Assembly (NCBI RefSeq): GCF_000213175.1
Contig: NW_009799179.1
Span: 434,001 to 498,000 of the forward strand
Reading direction: 5' to 3'
DNA from: Neurospora tetrasperma FGSC 2508
Taxonomy: Eukaryota > Ascomycota > Sordariomycetes > Sordariales > Sordariaceae
Length of the DNA: 64,000 bases
Shown: piece by piece, positions 11,222 to 24,277 of the stretch
Layout: every line of letters begins with the position of its first letter
Numbering within the stretch: position 1 is the first letter of the stretch
The notes under the pieces: model-generated
The model's input: the letters and a program-made list of their open reading frames with translations, nothing else
Told to the model about the DNA's origin: nothing
Database searches by the model: none
Program-made: the position numbers and the translations under genes

Positions 11222-12312
11222 AACCAAACATGAAACGACCTTCCATCGATGCGTGTACGAACTGAAGGGTACCTACCTACATACTTACATATACTAGTCT
11301 ACACTACACTACACTACAATATAGTCAGTACAGTCGGTACCAACCCGTACCTGATTTTTTTTCTAGTAAGTGGCATCTCCATCGCCCGAGATCATCTTAG
11401 TTACTTAGTTGTTGATTCATTTGACTACCTAGGTATGTACCATATCCATATCCATTCGTGTCATGTAAGTAGTCAGCCAGTCAGTCAGTCACTCAGCCAC
11501 TCAGTTCCGACTAAGAAAGAGAGAAATAAAGAAGAAAAAAAGGAAGGATAATCCTAGTCTAAAGCAACAACAAACACCCCTGAATGCTTGCTTGGTATTG
11601 ATTGCTATTGGTATTGATTGGTATAGCTTGTCTTTCTGACACATCCCGCTGGGGCAACTGACTGAAAACTCTCTCTAAACTCTCTCTCTCAAACAAAACA
11701 TAAGGCTAGCTAGGTATATGTATGTACTTTACATCGCAACTAGCTGATAGTACCGAGCAGCTAGAAAAGGAAAACTACATCTTACCCATTCCATATGAAT
11801 GCATTCACCAAATCAAGAACGAATCATAACAAAAGGAGGACAAATTGGTATTTATTTTGCCATCTGCCTGCCTGTCTGCTTGCCTGCCCTAACGCGCCCA
11901 GCGCATACCGTCCGGCCTCACCCACCCCCTGAGAGAGATTTCTACCAGAAATGGGGAAAAAAAGAGAACAAGGATGAGAACATGAACAAGAAATGAAGCA
12001 TGGTAAAAAAAAAAAAGAATTTGAAGATAAATGGGAAAGGTATATATAGGAAGCCAGCCGATATAGATAGATAGATAGAGAGAATTAGAGTCTAAGAAAT
12101 TTGGTTGGGTATTTCGGGGGGGTATTTCACGTTCGTTTTCTCTCTTTCTCCTTTCCGTTTCTCCTTTCCAACACACAATCGCCCAGCGACAACGTACCAC
12201 ATACCCACACTGATGACTATCTTCACCACCCATCAACATGATCATCGTCTTCATCATCAACATCCCTTGCGGCATCTCCGCTGCAATCAATGCACTGCTG
12301 AAACGGCCGTAA

Positions 12313-15300
12313 CTAGCGACGAGTGTAGACGGGGATGTTCCGACGAGCAGGAGGGGGAATGCCACCGTTCTGCTCTGCGTTGTTGGTGAGCTCGGCGACG
12401 CGGGCCTTGATGCGGGCTACGCGGGATTCGATGGCTGTTTTCTCATGTTAGCGTTTCTCTCACTCTGTAAGTTTGTCTAATTCAACAGGTAGATAACTTA
12501 CTCTCCTCAGTACTGCTATAGCCGTCCAACTCAATCCTCGCTCTGGGCGGCTGGAGTGTCCTAGCACCATCGAGCGGCTGTCCATTACCATTCATCTTCT
12601 CCTCCTTCAATCTCTGTGCAGCACGCTCAGCGGCGTTCTTGCGAATCTGGGCCCAGCGATCCTGGGGGTTCGATGGAGTGGGGCTGACCGGGGCGGGCTC
12701 AGGGCTGTTGGGGATGGAGGAGCCCGAGGTCTCAGAAACAGTCATCTCGGAGATGGGGCGCTCCCTCCTCATGGGCTTCTGCTCTTGAATGTGAACGGGT
12801 GTAGGAGCGGGGACGGACATGGGAGCGGGGACAGCAGCAGCTTGCTGTTCCTCGACAATCTCTTCAGAAGCATCATCATCATCGGGGACAAAGGCAGGCT
12901 GGTCACGCAAAGGACCCTGGCTGAACTGGTTGACGTGCTCCTGAGGCGGGGTGGCTTCGAAGGAATTGACCTGAGAAGTCTCCTCGACATCCCGCTGGGG
13001 CTGCTCATAAGTAGGTTCAGCCTGGACAGGCTCAGCGGCGTGAGTAGCAGGCAGAGGGTCAGTGACTTCCTCCCGGGGAGTCACAAACTGAGTCTCCTCT
13101 CGCTGCATGGGAGGCTTCTCGGGGGTAGCCGGCTTGGGCTGTTGGGGGACTGGCTTGCGATGTTGAGCATTTTGGTTGTTCGCGGCAATCATGGCATTGA
13201 GTTGATCAGGCGTGTTGTCAGCAATTTTTGACGACCTCTTAGCGCGACCAAACAGCTTCCTGAAACCGCCTCCACTAGTCTTGGGCTCCTTGTGAAGCTT
13301 CTTGGACTTCTTGTCATCCACGTACTCTGGAGAGGCCATAGTCTCACGCATAAAGTCGACGCTCTTGCGGACCAGGTCCATGCTCTTGGATTCCCTGGTT
13401 GGCGTAGCAAGCGGAGTCTCCCGGCTGACATTCGAATGGCGTTCTGCGGGATGAACTTCATGAGGAGCCTCAACCGCCCTCTCCATCATCTGTCCCTTTC
13501 CAGACTTGACGGTGGTTGGCGTTCCGATGTATTCTGGGTGCGAATCTGACCTTGGGGACTGGACAGCCATTTGAGCTGCCGACTTTGGTGGCAGTTCAGG
13601 CGCAGCTTGGGAAATCTCCATTGTCGAGCTCTGACCAAGGCTAGAAGCGTAAGAAGAGCCGTAAGTACCGCGGCCAGCGTTCGAGTCAGCCAAGTAGGCC
13701 TCACGAATCGCGTCACGGTCCTGGTCGTACTTATTGGCCCACTGGACAGCTGGCGATGCGGCGTTCAAAATGCTTGGCTGAAGGGTAAAGACACTGTTTG
13801 TCTTCTCCGCCATAACTTCCGCGTCATTGCGTCCGCGTCTTTGGACAATCTGAGGTTGCGACTTCTGCTTCTCCTGCATTTGAAGTTGGTAGGCAGCAGC
13901 CTGAATCTTGGCCTGCTGATCCGGTCCGACGCTTGTCTTGCTGACACCAAGAGAACCAGTGGTGTGGCTTGCCTTCAGGTTGCCATCAGGTTTTTCTAGG
14001 GCATTCTTGCCGGATGTCGATTTCCTTCTGGTGAGGTTCTTGTTACGGCGAGTCCAGCTGAAAAGGCCCTTCTTTTCTGCGATGTACGCACCCTCAACAA
14101 CCTCAGGCGCAGCCCCTTTGACAATTTCCTCCATGACAAGCCAGCGCCCAGCACGGATAAGAGTTTCAATAACCGCGCAACGGCCAAACGCCGCTTTCCT
14201 TTCCAGAGTCTCCTCGGGCGCCAGACTGCTCATCCATACCCACCAGAAAGCGTCATCGAGGTCGAATCGCGTAATGCTAGCAAGCTCACCGGGCTGCAGG
14301 GCGTCTTCGAATCTGGGCTTATGCGATTCAGAGCTCTTTTGACGGACAGTTGTCTCAATGGGCGGCAGAATCTTGTCAGGCGGAAGCAAAATATTGTGCG
14401 AGCCGTGACTCTTGTCGTCGAACCCTGAAGACAGGAAGTCGGCCCATGAGGGGGTTGTGGGGCGTCCCATGTCGGCGTTGGCTGCAATCTGCGCCTTGAT
14501 GGCCTTTTCGCGTTTAGCAGCCAAGGTAGTTTCATCATCGGTGGAATCCTCCTCGATACTGCCTGAGAAGCCCATGTCCTCGAATCTTGACCACGAAGCA
14601 TCCCGAAGACTAGTCGAGTGCTTTGTGCTCGAGACAGCCTGGGACTGATTTGCAGCAGAGACTGCTTTAAGGACTCTGCGACACTCCTCAGTCAAGGCCT
14701 GGACTGGGTCATCGTACTCGGACCACTCTCGTAGTGCCTTGTCCTCCTCGCGATACTGAAAGTGGTTTGCTCGTCGGAGAAGGGCGAATGGTGTTGGCGA
14801 TACTGTCTCGACAATCATGGCGACCTTGTGAGTTGACGATTGCAACAAGGCCGGTCGCTGTGGTGGGTATTCGGTTTCCTGCAAAAGCTTTTGTAGTGAT
14901 AGGGGAAGGGTCGAGATGGCGCCTAGAGTCGGAAGGGGGGCTAGACAACGGAGATAGGCGAAGAACAGATGGCTCGTCGCATCGGCCGCCTTTAACCACG
15001 ATTTGTATCCTCCTTCAAAGCCCTGACCGCCGTCGTCGTGTTCAAATGCCCACCAAGCTGCCATGCGGGAAAGCTTTCGCCCTCCAAACCCGTTCATTTT
15101 ACCATGTGCTGCGACTGCCGAGAGTAAATCAAAAAACTGAAAAATGATTTCGGTTCGGGCCCTGTTGTCGACACTCAACGGGATAAATGTCTTGAAAGAG
15201 TCTCTGGCCATGTTGGAATCTTGTTCGCCGACCTTGAACAATTCGTATGCATCCCAACCGACAACACCCCCTTCCAATCGACTCCAGCACCACTTGATCA

Positions 15301-15878
15301 CACCCGAAATAACCTGTACCACCACGGTCAGCATGTATTATTCGTTATGACTGGTCTTGTCGGGAAAGCGCACCATGGGCTCGGTCATGCGCAGCTCCTG
15401 CTGGAGTGCCTCTCCGCGGATGGCTGGGCCGCCATTTTGTTTGTCGAAAAAGTGTCGCACAAAGGTGCGAACGGCGCTGGGGTCGGAAGTCGGTCGGAAG
15501 GGGAGCAGGAAAAATGGGATATCGAGAGCTGTAGGGAAAGAAGAATTAACAATTGATTCGGACGACAGGCAGTCGGGGTGTACAAAAAACCAAATGCCCA
15601 AGCCAGCAGATGCGATGGCATGTACTGCACAGGCGCAAAGGGTAGGTGCAGCATATGCCAGGGTCCAGATTGATTGATGTCATACCTCGCGACTTGAGCT
15701 CCTCGGTAGAGAGGATGATCAGCTCAACCACCTCTTCGGGTTCCACGCTTGTGCGAGTCCAGGCGTCGGTCCATTGGGGTCCCTTGGGCAGCTGCTCGGT
15801 GAAGGAGTCCAAGTCGGCGCCCTTTTTCTTGGACTTGGCGCCGTCCTTGTGCTTGAGGCGGGAGAACAAGCTGGGCAT
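12313..15878 (-). CDS. msb1: Msb1-family morphogenesis/polarity protein
   Basis: Four exons, 15878-15686, 15528-15374, 15313-12502 and 12434-12313, have matching phases and give 1093 residues. The N-terminal half carries the Msb1/DUF1708 signature: MPSLFSRLKHKDGAKSKKKG at the start, then TEELKSRALDIPFFLLPFRP, TEPMVISGVIKWCWSRL and VGWDAYELFKVGEQDSN. The region IPLSVDNRARTEIIFQFFDL through KLSRMAAWWAFEH is typical of the RhoGAP-like fold. The C-terminal half is low-complexity, Pro/Gln/Glu/Ser-rich and probably disordered, with basic patches. In yeast Msb1 links Cdc42/Rho1 signalling to wall growth and formin activity at polarity sites; a hyphal-tip role is inferred here. The short last exon encodes a basic tail ending NIPVYTRR. 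Confidence 0.92.
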
Positions 15879-18800
15879 CGTCGTTTACTTTTTGAGGGGT
15901 GTTGTGATTTGTTGGCTAGTCGAGGGATGCAGGGCGAGACATGCGATGTAAGAGACAATACCTAGCCGAATGCGCGAAGGGGGTATCAGGGGCGTATGGG
16001 GGGGTATCGTATCGGGGGTATTGGGGGGGTTGCTCGTCGAGGTATTGCTGAACCAGCGCAATTGAAAGAAGAAGAATGAGAACAAGACGACGACCGACTG
16101 GCGATGATGAAATGGAGAAAAGGGTGGGAAACAAAAGAGAGAAAAAGTAGAGTCGTATCAGATTTCCCTCGGGCGCGAACGTTGACGTGAGAGATGGGAA
16201 AGGACGGCGAGCAATTGGCTGGTCTCGGAGTTTGGGAGTCGAAGGCAAGCGGTCAAGGTGGGTTTGGGTACGGATCCTGGTCCTGGTTCCTGATGTCTTA
16301 TAAAGTTCGATGAGAGCTCCGCCGATTGGCAGGAGAATAAGGGGAGATATCCTTTGCCGGCAGCCTGGCTGGACCTCGAGGACTGAGGTTGAGAATGGGA
16401 GAGCGAGGAGAAAAAAAGAGAAGGGGAAAAGGTGATTGGGAAAAGACTAAAAAAGTTGAATGCACCAGTGACGAGTGGCAGAGACGAATGACTAGAGGCC
16501 GAGACGGGAGCGAGTTACGAGTCTATCGAAGGTCCAAAGTCACCCAGAGCAAAGCTCTTCAGGGGGTTCCCTTGTGAAGCAAATGGATGGCTTTTTGTGA
16601 CGCCTGCAGGAAATTGGTCGTGACGGTAATTAACACACCTACCCAGATGGAGCTTGCTGGTGTAGTATAGTGTACAGATGCACCTCAGTCCCGCGTAGCA
16701 CACAGGAAGCCAAGTCCAGCCAAGCCAGGGGTCTGTCTGACTTGCCTTGCCTTGGGATCACCAGAGACTTGCCATGTCTTGCCCTGTTGACTTGCATAAG
16801 TGGAAATCGGCTTTTGTCCGTACATTTACCGTACCAAAACGAAGATTGAATACAAGTTGACAACCTAGGAACGTTGACCCCTCTGACTTGTCTTGATTTG
16901 TTTATACCCTCTTCTTGATTTGGCTTATCTCAACACGACTTTAGTCGCCTTGCCATGGCTTGCCTTGTATACGATAAGACCTTGACAAGCGAAGGCAAGT
17001 CCCAAGTGCCGAACGGTGAGGTGAGACCGTACCTGAATTGTCTGCAATGGGTCTAGCTTCTTCGTCAACTTGACCCACTCGGTCCCGTACGACAGTGGGT
17101 GGTCTGTGCACGGTGGGTTCTCTTCGGCGCATGCCGTCTTTTTGAACTTTTCTTTTTCAGGAACGCCATTTCCTCAAAGGGGTCTGTCTTGCTGGTCTCG
17201 TGGAGCGACGCAAAGTGGTGACGGGAAGTGCTCACGTAAAAAGAGACCGACAAGAGGCGGCAATAATTCGACTGCAAACTGTCTTGTTTTCCAAGGCAAT
17301 GGTGTCCTAAAATGAAGTCATGTTTGGGTATAGTCAATCTGGGGCTGAACTGGGCTTGTGGGCTTCCTGAAATGACGGCCCAACCCCAACTGGGCGCCCA
17401 TATCCGTGGCCTTTCTTCTGAAAGAGTGTGGAGGAGGCTTGGAGCTGATATCACCAACAGCCAGTAGTGTAATAAGATGAACTAGGTACATATGGCGGAC
17501 GGTGCACCGTGGGGGAAATTGACACGGGGGCCCCTGGGGATCTTCTCCACTTGGGGCCTTCTGCAGCCCAGTTTGTCTCTGGAGTGCAGATTGTGCAGGC
17601 AGGGCAGTGACGATGGCGGGGTCGACAATTTGTCCTCCAGCGCCTGTCTCGTCTTGGACAGCGCTGTTTCGGGCCAAGGCTTCAGCTCCACCACGAGTTT
17701 ATGAACACTGGAGGCCGTGAACCGATTTCCTTCACCTCTCGACCTGAGGTACAACTGAAGTCTATACCTCGCTTCATCACTTTGTGCAACATCCTCATGA
17801 TCTGTAAGACATTCATTCAACATATCCTCACTTCTAGCTACTAGAGCCAACACGACTGCCGGTTTCGCTCGTCTCCGGAAATATAATTCTCGGCAAGTAC
17901 CCGGGTCATAGATGAAAGCCGACGCCACAGCATTCGAATGGAGAAGAAAAAGTACATGGATGGCAGTTATCGTTAAGGTATTTTTGCTGTTCAGACAACA
18001 GCAGCTATCAGCCCACCTGATCCTCCAGACTCGCGTCTCCGTCTCTCTCTCCATCTCCCACGCAACACAAGAGAATCAGGAACGACGACGTACAAAATCA
18101 GCAGTGGTGTACTGCATCTACATCACGGCATCGGGCGTACCATCGTCCTACCGTGCAACTGGAAGGAATCAAACATTTCGCCTCCGCGCCCTAATGTGCC
18201 GAGTACTGACTCGCAATCTGTGACAGAGACATCAATGTCCAAGCTGTCATCCCAGCAGTCATCGCCCTTTTCACCCCTTTCTCCTCTCCTAGGTTGTCTT
18301 TTTCTGCTCATCCGGTTATGCCGTATCCTTCTCTTCCCGCTCGCCCCGGATACTGGAAAGCGTGAATGAGAAGCTGCCACCTCATCTGTCACTGCAGACC
18401 ATCGATATCGCGCTGCCAGTTGGTCTGCAAGGTCAATCAGCTTCAAAGACCTCATTGGTCGTTTGTTTTAGACAAGCTAACCCCGACTTGCCATCCCGAA
18501 GGTTCTCTGCGTTGGCATGGCTTTCGTTGTCAGGCCTGGTAATCCTTGTTCAGTACTGTAATCGATTGCGGAGCCGCTGTTATGAGGCCATCGCTATCAC
18601 AGTCAGATATACTGTACCAATGGGTTGTACCTGTTGTGTTGCGTGCGGGAAGAGACTTGACATTTCTCTTCTTTGCTTGAGAAAACCGAAAAAGAGCTTC
18701 AATATCTCTCATCCAGTTTCTTCTGTTCTCCACGTCTTCAAACCTTTTCCAAAGCTTCCATCTTCTATGGAGACGATATGCAACGACAATCACCGCCCGG

Positions 18801-21436
18801 ATTTTCAGCACTACTGTGTGTGCACGTCTTTGCCGCTAGAAGACCAGCGCTGTCTGGGACTGATTAGCGTTCGCCCTTCCACCCCATAGCCGCTTGGCTT
18901 TCTTTTGCTGCACGCCATCCCATGGAGCCTCCAGTTTCTGACCGTCCCTAGCAAAAAAAAACACCACTCGTTCGTTCACTTCCACTTTTCTCCCGACGAT
19001 CCTGGTGTCCGTTCGGAACCACTCCGCTGGTAATTAATTATCTCTGCGTTTACTGAAACACATTATTGACTGTCCAAGGCATTCAGTGCCATCTTCCTAC
19101 TCCACCACACATTCCTCTTTCCTCGCTATGCTTTTGCAATTTCTTTGACTTCAACGCTTCTCCGTCCGGGATTTCAATGAGTTCCAAAGGAAAAAAGAAA
19201 ACGCTGGCCAATCAAACACCAGGACTAGCCGGGTGACTTACCACTTGGAGGATGGAAACTCCACTCGTTCCTGAGCTCAGAGGATCTACGGCCTAATAAC
19301 CGAGGCGTCCTAGTTGTGTACCTTGTCCTTACCCATATGCGTTGTTGATCGTGACACCGTTGAGCCATGGGTCTGTCGCAAGAATATTCCATTCACAATA
19401 TGATCAAAGGACTGGCTGGGTAATGAACCGGCGATCAATTGTTAAAGCGCCTTCTAACACCAAACCACAACCCAGACATGTCAACAACGACTGTGCACAG
19501 GTGAGCGTATTTAAATGGAACAGAGGTCTGAAAACTGAGCTGTGAAGAAAAAGTAGTCGAGCTCAAAAGGCAGCGATAGCTTAAACTCACTTGGGTATTC
19601 AGCACCTTGCAAACACACGCTACACATGGTCGCTCCTCAACGTTACAAAACCATAATGGCTTTGCGCGACTAGCTGACCACAAACTAGATGGATATGAGC
19701 ATAAATGACGAATATGATATGAAGCGTCGTAATCGTGTAATTTTTAGTCAAACTTTAATCCGTAGAGCATCAATCTACCGATGCAACTGTCCAGCAAAGA
19801 TTTGTCGACCCAGGTCCAAAGTGACGACCCATATACGGATTTCCTGCAAACGCTCCCATAATTTCTAAGTCGCCTCAATTCAACCGTATTTGCTTGCTGG
19901 TCAACAACTCTGGTCCTTAACTGATGACGAAGATTTCGGAGACCCCGGTTTAATCATGTTCATTCATCCCAAAACATCAACGCAAAGTGATACCCGCTCC
20001 TTGTGCAACTTAGTCGTCCCTCCTTTACCTAGCTGAGATGACGTGCGTTGTGTACGAGTTTGTGGTACAACGCTGAGTTGCCTGGGAGTGGAAGGTAAGT
20101 AGAGGGAGACTGGTGATTCTTCAGTCTGTTCTGCGTCTTCAGTTTCTCTCACAGATCAAGTCAATCCCAATAATCAGAGTGTTGATTTGCACGTACTGTT
20201 TTCTTCATGCCCTTCTTCTTTTCCCATTCACTTACCCTTTTTCCTTTTCATTAATCTTCGTTTTCTCTATTTTATTCATGTCCACACATCTACCCCTTGG
20301 TGAACCCCAACAAGGCATGACGAAAGTTGACTATGCAGATAAATAGATCTATCACTGTGATGACTTCATAAGCTTCAGTTTTAGCCCATTCGACATGAGT
20401 CTCGATATCGGAAATTTAAGCCCCCAAAGAACATTGCCCAGCGCCTCATCTGGCGGTGCAGCATTCAAATAGGTGAATCTTGTGCGACCCTACCTCGGCG
20501 AGTTCGGCATCCAGATGAGCGTTGGACGGAAGATGCGACGGGATGATCCAGTCAGCGGCCTCCACCTCTTCCGTAAAACCCGGGGCCGGATGTAATGTCG
20601 TAGTACCAAACTCCGCCGAGTAAATAAATGTTCGGCGCAGCATTCTAGAATGAAGCTTGCTTTAGTTCCAACTACTTTGTGTACTTGTAGAAGCGGGTTG
20701 GATTGTACTTTGCAAAAAGTAACTCCTCAACAAGAGAAGCAACTTCAGACGATGTTACAAGCAAGAAGAGAAGATGCAGGCCAGCAAGGTCCCCCGTCTC
20801 CACACCACTCAGCCGGCACAAGTGCCCGATTTCGGCGGCTCCAGTTGACTCCAGCACCTCCACTTGCGCTAATGGAATCCCCTCGGGCGGGGCCCGCCAG
20901 GTCCAATGCGGAGCGGCGGGACGGGATCCGCTTTCAACGGCGGCATCGGTGGGGCCGACTAGACGCAGACTAGAGTCTTAATTGAATGAACAATGACGCC
21001 AAAAGTCGCGTCGTCGTTGGAGAAGAGAGAACCTTGCAGGGCTGGAGAGTGAAGACGCGCTTTTGCTTTTTTAGCGTTGTTCCGTCACTTTCAATTGGGC
21101 GAGGTGGTTGATAACATTTGTAAGAAAAGCAAACAGAGGAAGGAACTGTGCTTTTTCCCCCCCAGCTATTATTATCCCATTGAAGAGTGCCCGAATCTGA
21201 AAGACATTTTCTACTCGAGAAAATCTCAGATTGGACTCTCGACTTCATTCCGCCAACGTAAAGACAACGTCTCTTTCCACTTGATCAACAAGTTCTCACC
21301 CTCAAGGTCATCAACAACCACGGCTTCAAGGAACCTCACAGCATTATTGGGCCATCCTGAAAGTCACCGCCCTTCGACTCTTTTCCATCACCTCAACCTC
21401 ACCCACAAACCACCATCTCCTCTCACACCCAGAACA
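15879..21436. other. 5.5 kb stretch with no supported gene
   Basis: This covers the msb1 promoter (to about 16.4 kb) and the promoter and 5' leader of ung1 (about 20.6-21.4 kb). Between them lie only short overlapping frames on both strands. The longest ATG-started one (18054-17482, minus, 190 codons) has no recognisable domain and no conserved-looking motif. Around 16.7-17.0 kb there are degenerate CTTGC/CCTTG repeats. No tRNA, 5S rRNA or transposon ends were recognised. Long regulatory leaders or a non-coding RNA are possible. Confidence 0.5.
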
Positions 21437-22917
21437 ATGTCCTCCCTCAAACGCAAAGCCGGCTCCTCCCAGCCCGGCCCCTCCTCCGACGCCAAAAAGC
21501 CCAAACAAAACGGCAATATCATGTCCTTCTTTGGTGTTCCCAAGCCCGGCGGCCCTCTTAATTCCTCCTCTCCAACAACCACAACCACAACCACCCGATC
21601 GACCAGCCGCAGTCAAAGTCAGCTCAGCAACAGCAACAGTAGCGCTACTACTACCGCTACCCCCGACCCCGTCACCGTAACCAAAAAGTTCAACAAGGAG
21701 AAATGGGTAGCTTCTCTGACGCCCGAACAACGCGACCTTTTACAGCTGGAGATCGACACCCTCGACGAGAGCTGGTTGGCGCATCTGAAGGAGGAGATTG
21801 TGACCAAGGAGTTTTTGGACTTGAAAAGGTTCTTGAAGAATGAATGGGAGACCAAGACGATATTCCCGCCCAAGGAAGATATTTATAGCTGGTTAGTTTT
21901 CTTCCCTCTCTTTTTCCTTTTTCCCACCACTTTTTCCCTTCCCTTCCCCCCCATTTTTTCCCCCTTTTTTCCCCTTTCTTCCTTTTTTCTTTACTTTTTC
22001 CCTTTCTTCTCCCCCTTTTATTTCCCCCCCTTTTTCCCTTCTTTTTTTTCCCCCTCCACTAACGAAAAAAACCACACAGGTCCCGACACACCCCCCTCCC
22101 CACCGTCCGCGTCCTCATCCTCGGCCAAGACCCCTACCACAACCACAACCAAGCCCACGGCCTCTCCTTCTCCGTGCGGCCTCCGACTCCCGCCCCGCCC
22201 TCCCTGCGGAACATCTTCATCGGCCTCTCACGAGACTACCCTTCTTTTATCCCGCCCCCTGGCAAATCCGGCCTCTTAACCCCCTGGGCAACCCGCGGCG
22301 TCTTACTCCTCAACACATGCCTCACAGTTCGCGCACACGAAGCCAATTCCCATGCGAACCGCGGCTGGGAACGGTTCACCCAGAAAGTAATCGACTTGGT
22401 GAATGAGCGACAAAAAAAGGGGGTGGTGTTCATGGCGTGGGGAGCGCCGGCGGGGAAGAGGATGGCGAAAGTGGATGGGAAAAGACATTTGGTGTTGAGG
22501 AGTGTGCATCCTAGTCCGTTGAGTGCGCATAGGGGTTTCTTTGACGCGGGGCATTTTAAGAAGGGAAACGAGTGGTTGGAACAAAGGTATGGAAAGGAAG
22601 GAAGGGTGGATTGGAGTTTGGTGGAAGGGAAGTCGATATTTGCTGATGTGGAGGGAAATAGTAATGGGGAGAAGGAGGGAAAGGATGGGGAAAAAGAGGA
22701 GGAAGAGGATGAGTTTGAAGGAGGAGAGATCTTTGATGAGGAGGGGTTGAAGGAGGTTGAGGCTGTTGTGGGAAAGGTCGTGACGGAGGAGGACGGAAAG
22801 GAGGAGATGAAGACGGATTTGGTGGTCAAGAAGAAGAATACGGGGGAGGAGGGAGGTGATGAGAATGCTGTTCCTGTTCCTGAAGAGGAGCAGACGGAGA
22901 AGATGGAGGAAGACTGA
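21437..22917 (+). CDS. ung1: Uracil-DNA glycosylase, family 1 (UNG) with long acidic C-terminal tail
   Basis: Exons are 21437-21891 and 22080-22917, split inside a Trp codon, giving 430 residues. The N-terminus has a basic KRK/KKPK nuclear-targeting patch and NGNIMSFF, a PIP-box-like sequence (Asn in place of Gln), as in nuclear UNG forms. The catalytic motif GQDPYH has its water-activating Asp at about residue 169. LLLNTCLTVR and HPSPLSAHRGF (His at about 295) complete the family 1 active site. The enzyme excises uracil from DNA in base-excision repair. Unusually, after the catalytic core (about residue 335) there is a tail of roughly 95 residues very rich in Glu, Lys and Asp, absent from typical UNGs. 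The 188-base intron is almost pure pyrimidine. Upstream in-frame sequence lacks an ATG, so this start is preferred. Confidence 0.95.
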
Positions 22918-23370
22918 TGTTTGGGTGTTGCAAGGGGTTAACGGGCTTGCACATGTTTGGATCTGCGGGCTGGGTTGCACATGTCTTCTATACCCATGCG
23001 GCTGTTGTGTGACGCAGGAGCCAGTTATTGATTGGACTTGGGTAAAGGGTACTGTATGTTTCGGTTCTTCAGGGTCGGTGTTCGGAGTTGTGTCTCATTA
23101 TTGTTCTTAGGTCTAGCTAGCTCGGGCGAGTTTACTTTGTGATGCTTCGACTCATACTATACTTCATAGCTGATGGTACCTCTGACGTTCTCAGATGCCG
23201 CTTCCTCCTCGGGTTTCGTTTCGTTCTCCCTATAATGCTCTGCCACAAGAAGGGACAAAACCATTCATTCGTTAGTGAGATACCGAATTTATCTTGGGCG
23301 TTCGGTAAAGGCGAGTGGAATCAGGACCTTGTCCTGAGAAAGGGGCCGCGGTGGGGGAGGCGCGCCGCGG
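22918..23370. other. Intergenic between ung1 and second N gap
   Basis: No protein-like frame is seen. The last 30 bases before the gap are extremely GC-rich (runs of CCGCGG and GGCGCGCC), which could explain a sequencing failure here. Confidence 0.5.
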
Positions 23371-24247
23371 NNNNNNNNNNNNNNNNNNNNNNNNNNNNNN
23401 NNNNNNNNNNNNNNNNNNNNNNNNNNNNNNNNNNNNNNNNNNNNNNNNNNNNNNNNNNNNNNNNNNNNNNNNNNNNNNNNNNNNNNNNNNNNNNNNNNNN
23501 NNNNNNNNNNNNNNNNNNNNNNNNNNNNNNNNNNNNNNNNNNNNNNNNNNNNNNNNNNNNNNNNNNNNNNNNNNNNNNNNNNNNNNNNNNNNNNNNNNNN
23601 NNNNNNNNNNNNNNNNNNNNNNNNNNNNNNNNNNNNNNNNNNNNNNNNNNNNNNNNNNNNNNNNNNNNNNNNNNNNNNNNNNNNNNNNNNNNNNNNNNNN
23701 NNNNNNNNNNNNNNNNNNNNNNNNNNNNNNNNNNNNNNNNNNNNNNNNNNNNNNNNNNNNNNNNNNNNNNNNNNNNNNNNNNNNNNNNNNNNNNNNNNNN
23801 NNNNNNNNNNNNNNNNNNNNNNNNNNNNNNNNNNNNNNNNNNNNNNNNNNNNNNNNNNNNNNNNNNNNNNNNNNNNNNNNNNNNNNNNNNNNNNNNNNNN
23901 NNNNNNNNNNNNNNNNNNNNNNNNNNNNNNNNNNNNNNNNNNNNNNNNNNNNNNNNNNNNNNNNNNNNNNNNNNNNNNNNNNNNNNNNNNNNNNNNNNNN
24001 NNNNNNNNNNNNNNNNNNNNNNNNNNNNNNNNNNNNNNNNNNNNNNNNNNNNNNNNNNNNNNNNNNNNNNNNNNNNNNNNNNNNNNNNNNNNNNNNNNNN
24101 NNNNNNNNNNNNNNNNNNNNNNNNNNNNNNNNNNNNNNNNNNNNNNNNNNNNNNNNNNNNNNNNNNNNNNNNNNNNNNNNNNNNNNNNNNNNNNNNNNNN
24201 NNNNNNNNNNNNNNNNNNNNNNNNNNNNNNNNNNNNNNNNNNNNNNN
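23371..24247. other. Assembly gap (877 N)
   Basis: The sequence is unknown. Unlike the first gap, the two flanks share no visible overlap. The missing bases probably include the last exon of the neighbouring pseudogene. Confidence 0.9.
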
Positions 24248-24277
24248 GGGAAGGACGAGAACTAAGTAAATACGCAC

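Larger units (their letters stand above)
10732..12312. other. Intergenic, simple-repeat rich
   Basis: The 3' ends of two convergent genes face this 1.6 kb spacer. It holds a (CTT)n tract, a (CTAC)n tract, one exact TACCTAGGTA palindrome at 11426-11435, several variants of that motif and short CAGT and CTGC repeats. No protein-like frame is seen. Confidence 0.6.

Noticed and set aside
16690-17000. Transposon or satellite at the CTTGC-rich stretch
   Set aside because: The repeats are short and degenerate, with no terminal repeats or target duplications.
17482-18054. 190-codon ATG-started frame on the minus strand
   Set aside because: No recognised domain, low-complexity ends and overlapping alternative frames. 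A frame of this size can occur by chance in GC-balanced DNA.
18362-18889. 175-codon plus-strand frame
   Set aside because: Starts with GTG, has scattered Cys and no domain, and is opposed by minus frames of equal quality.
21077-21436. N-terminal extension of uracil-DNA glycosylase
   Set aside because: Open but without any ATG. The composition fits a 5' leader.
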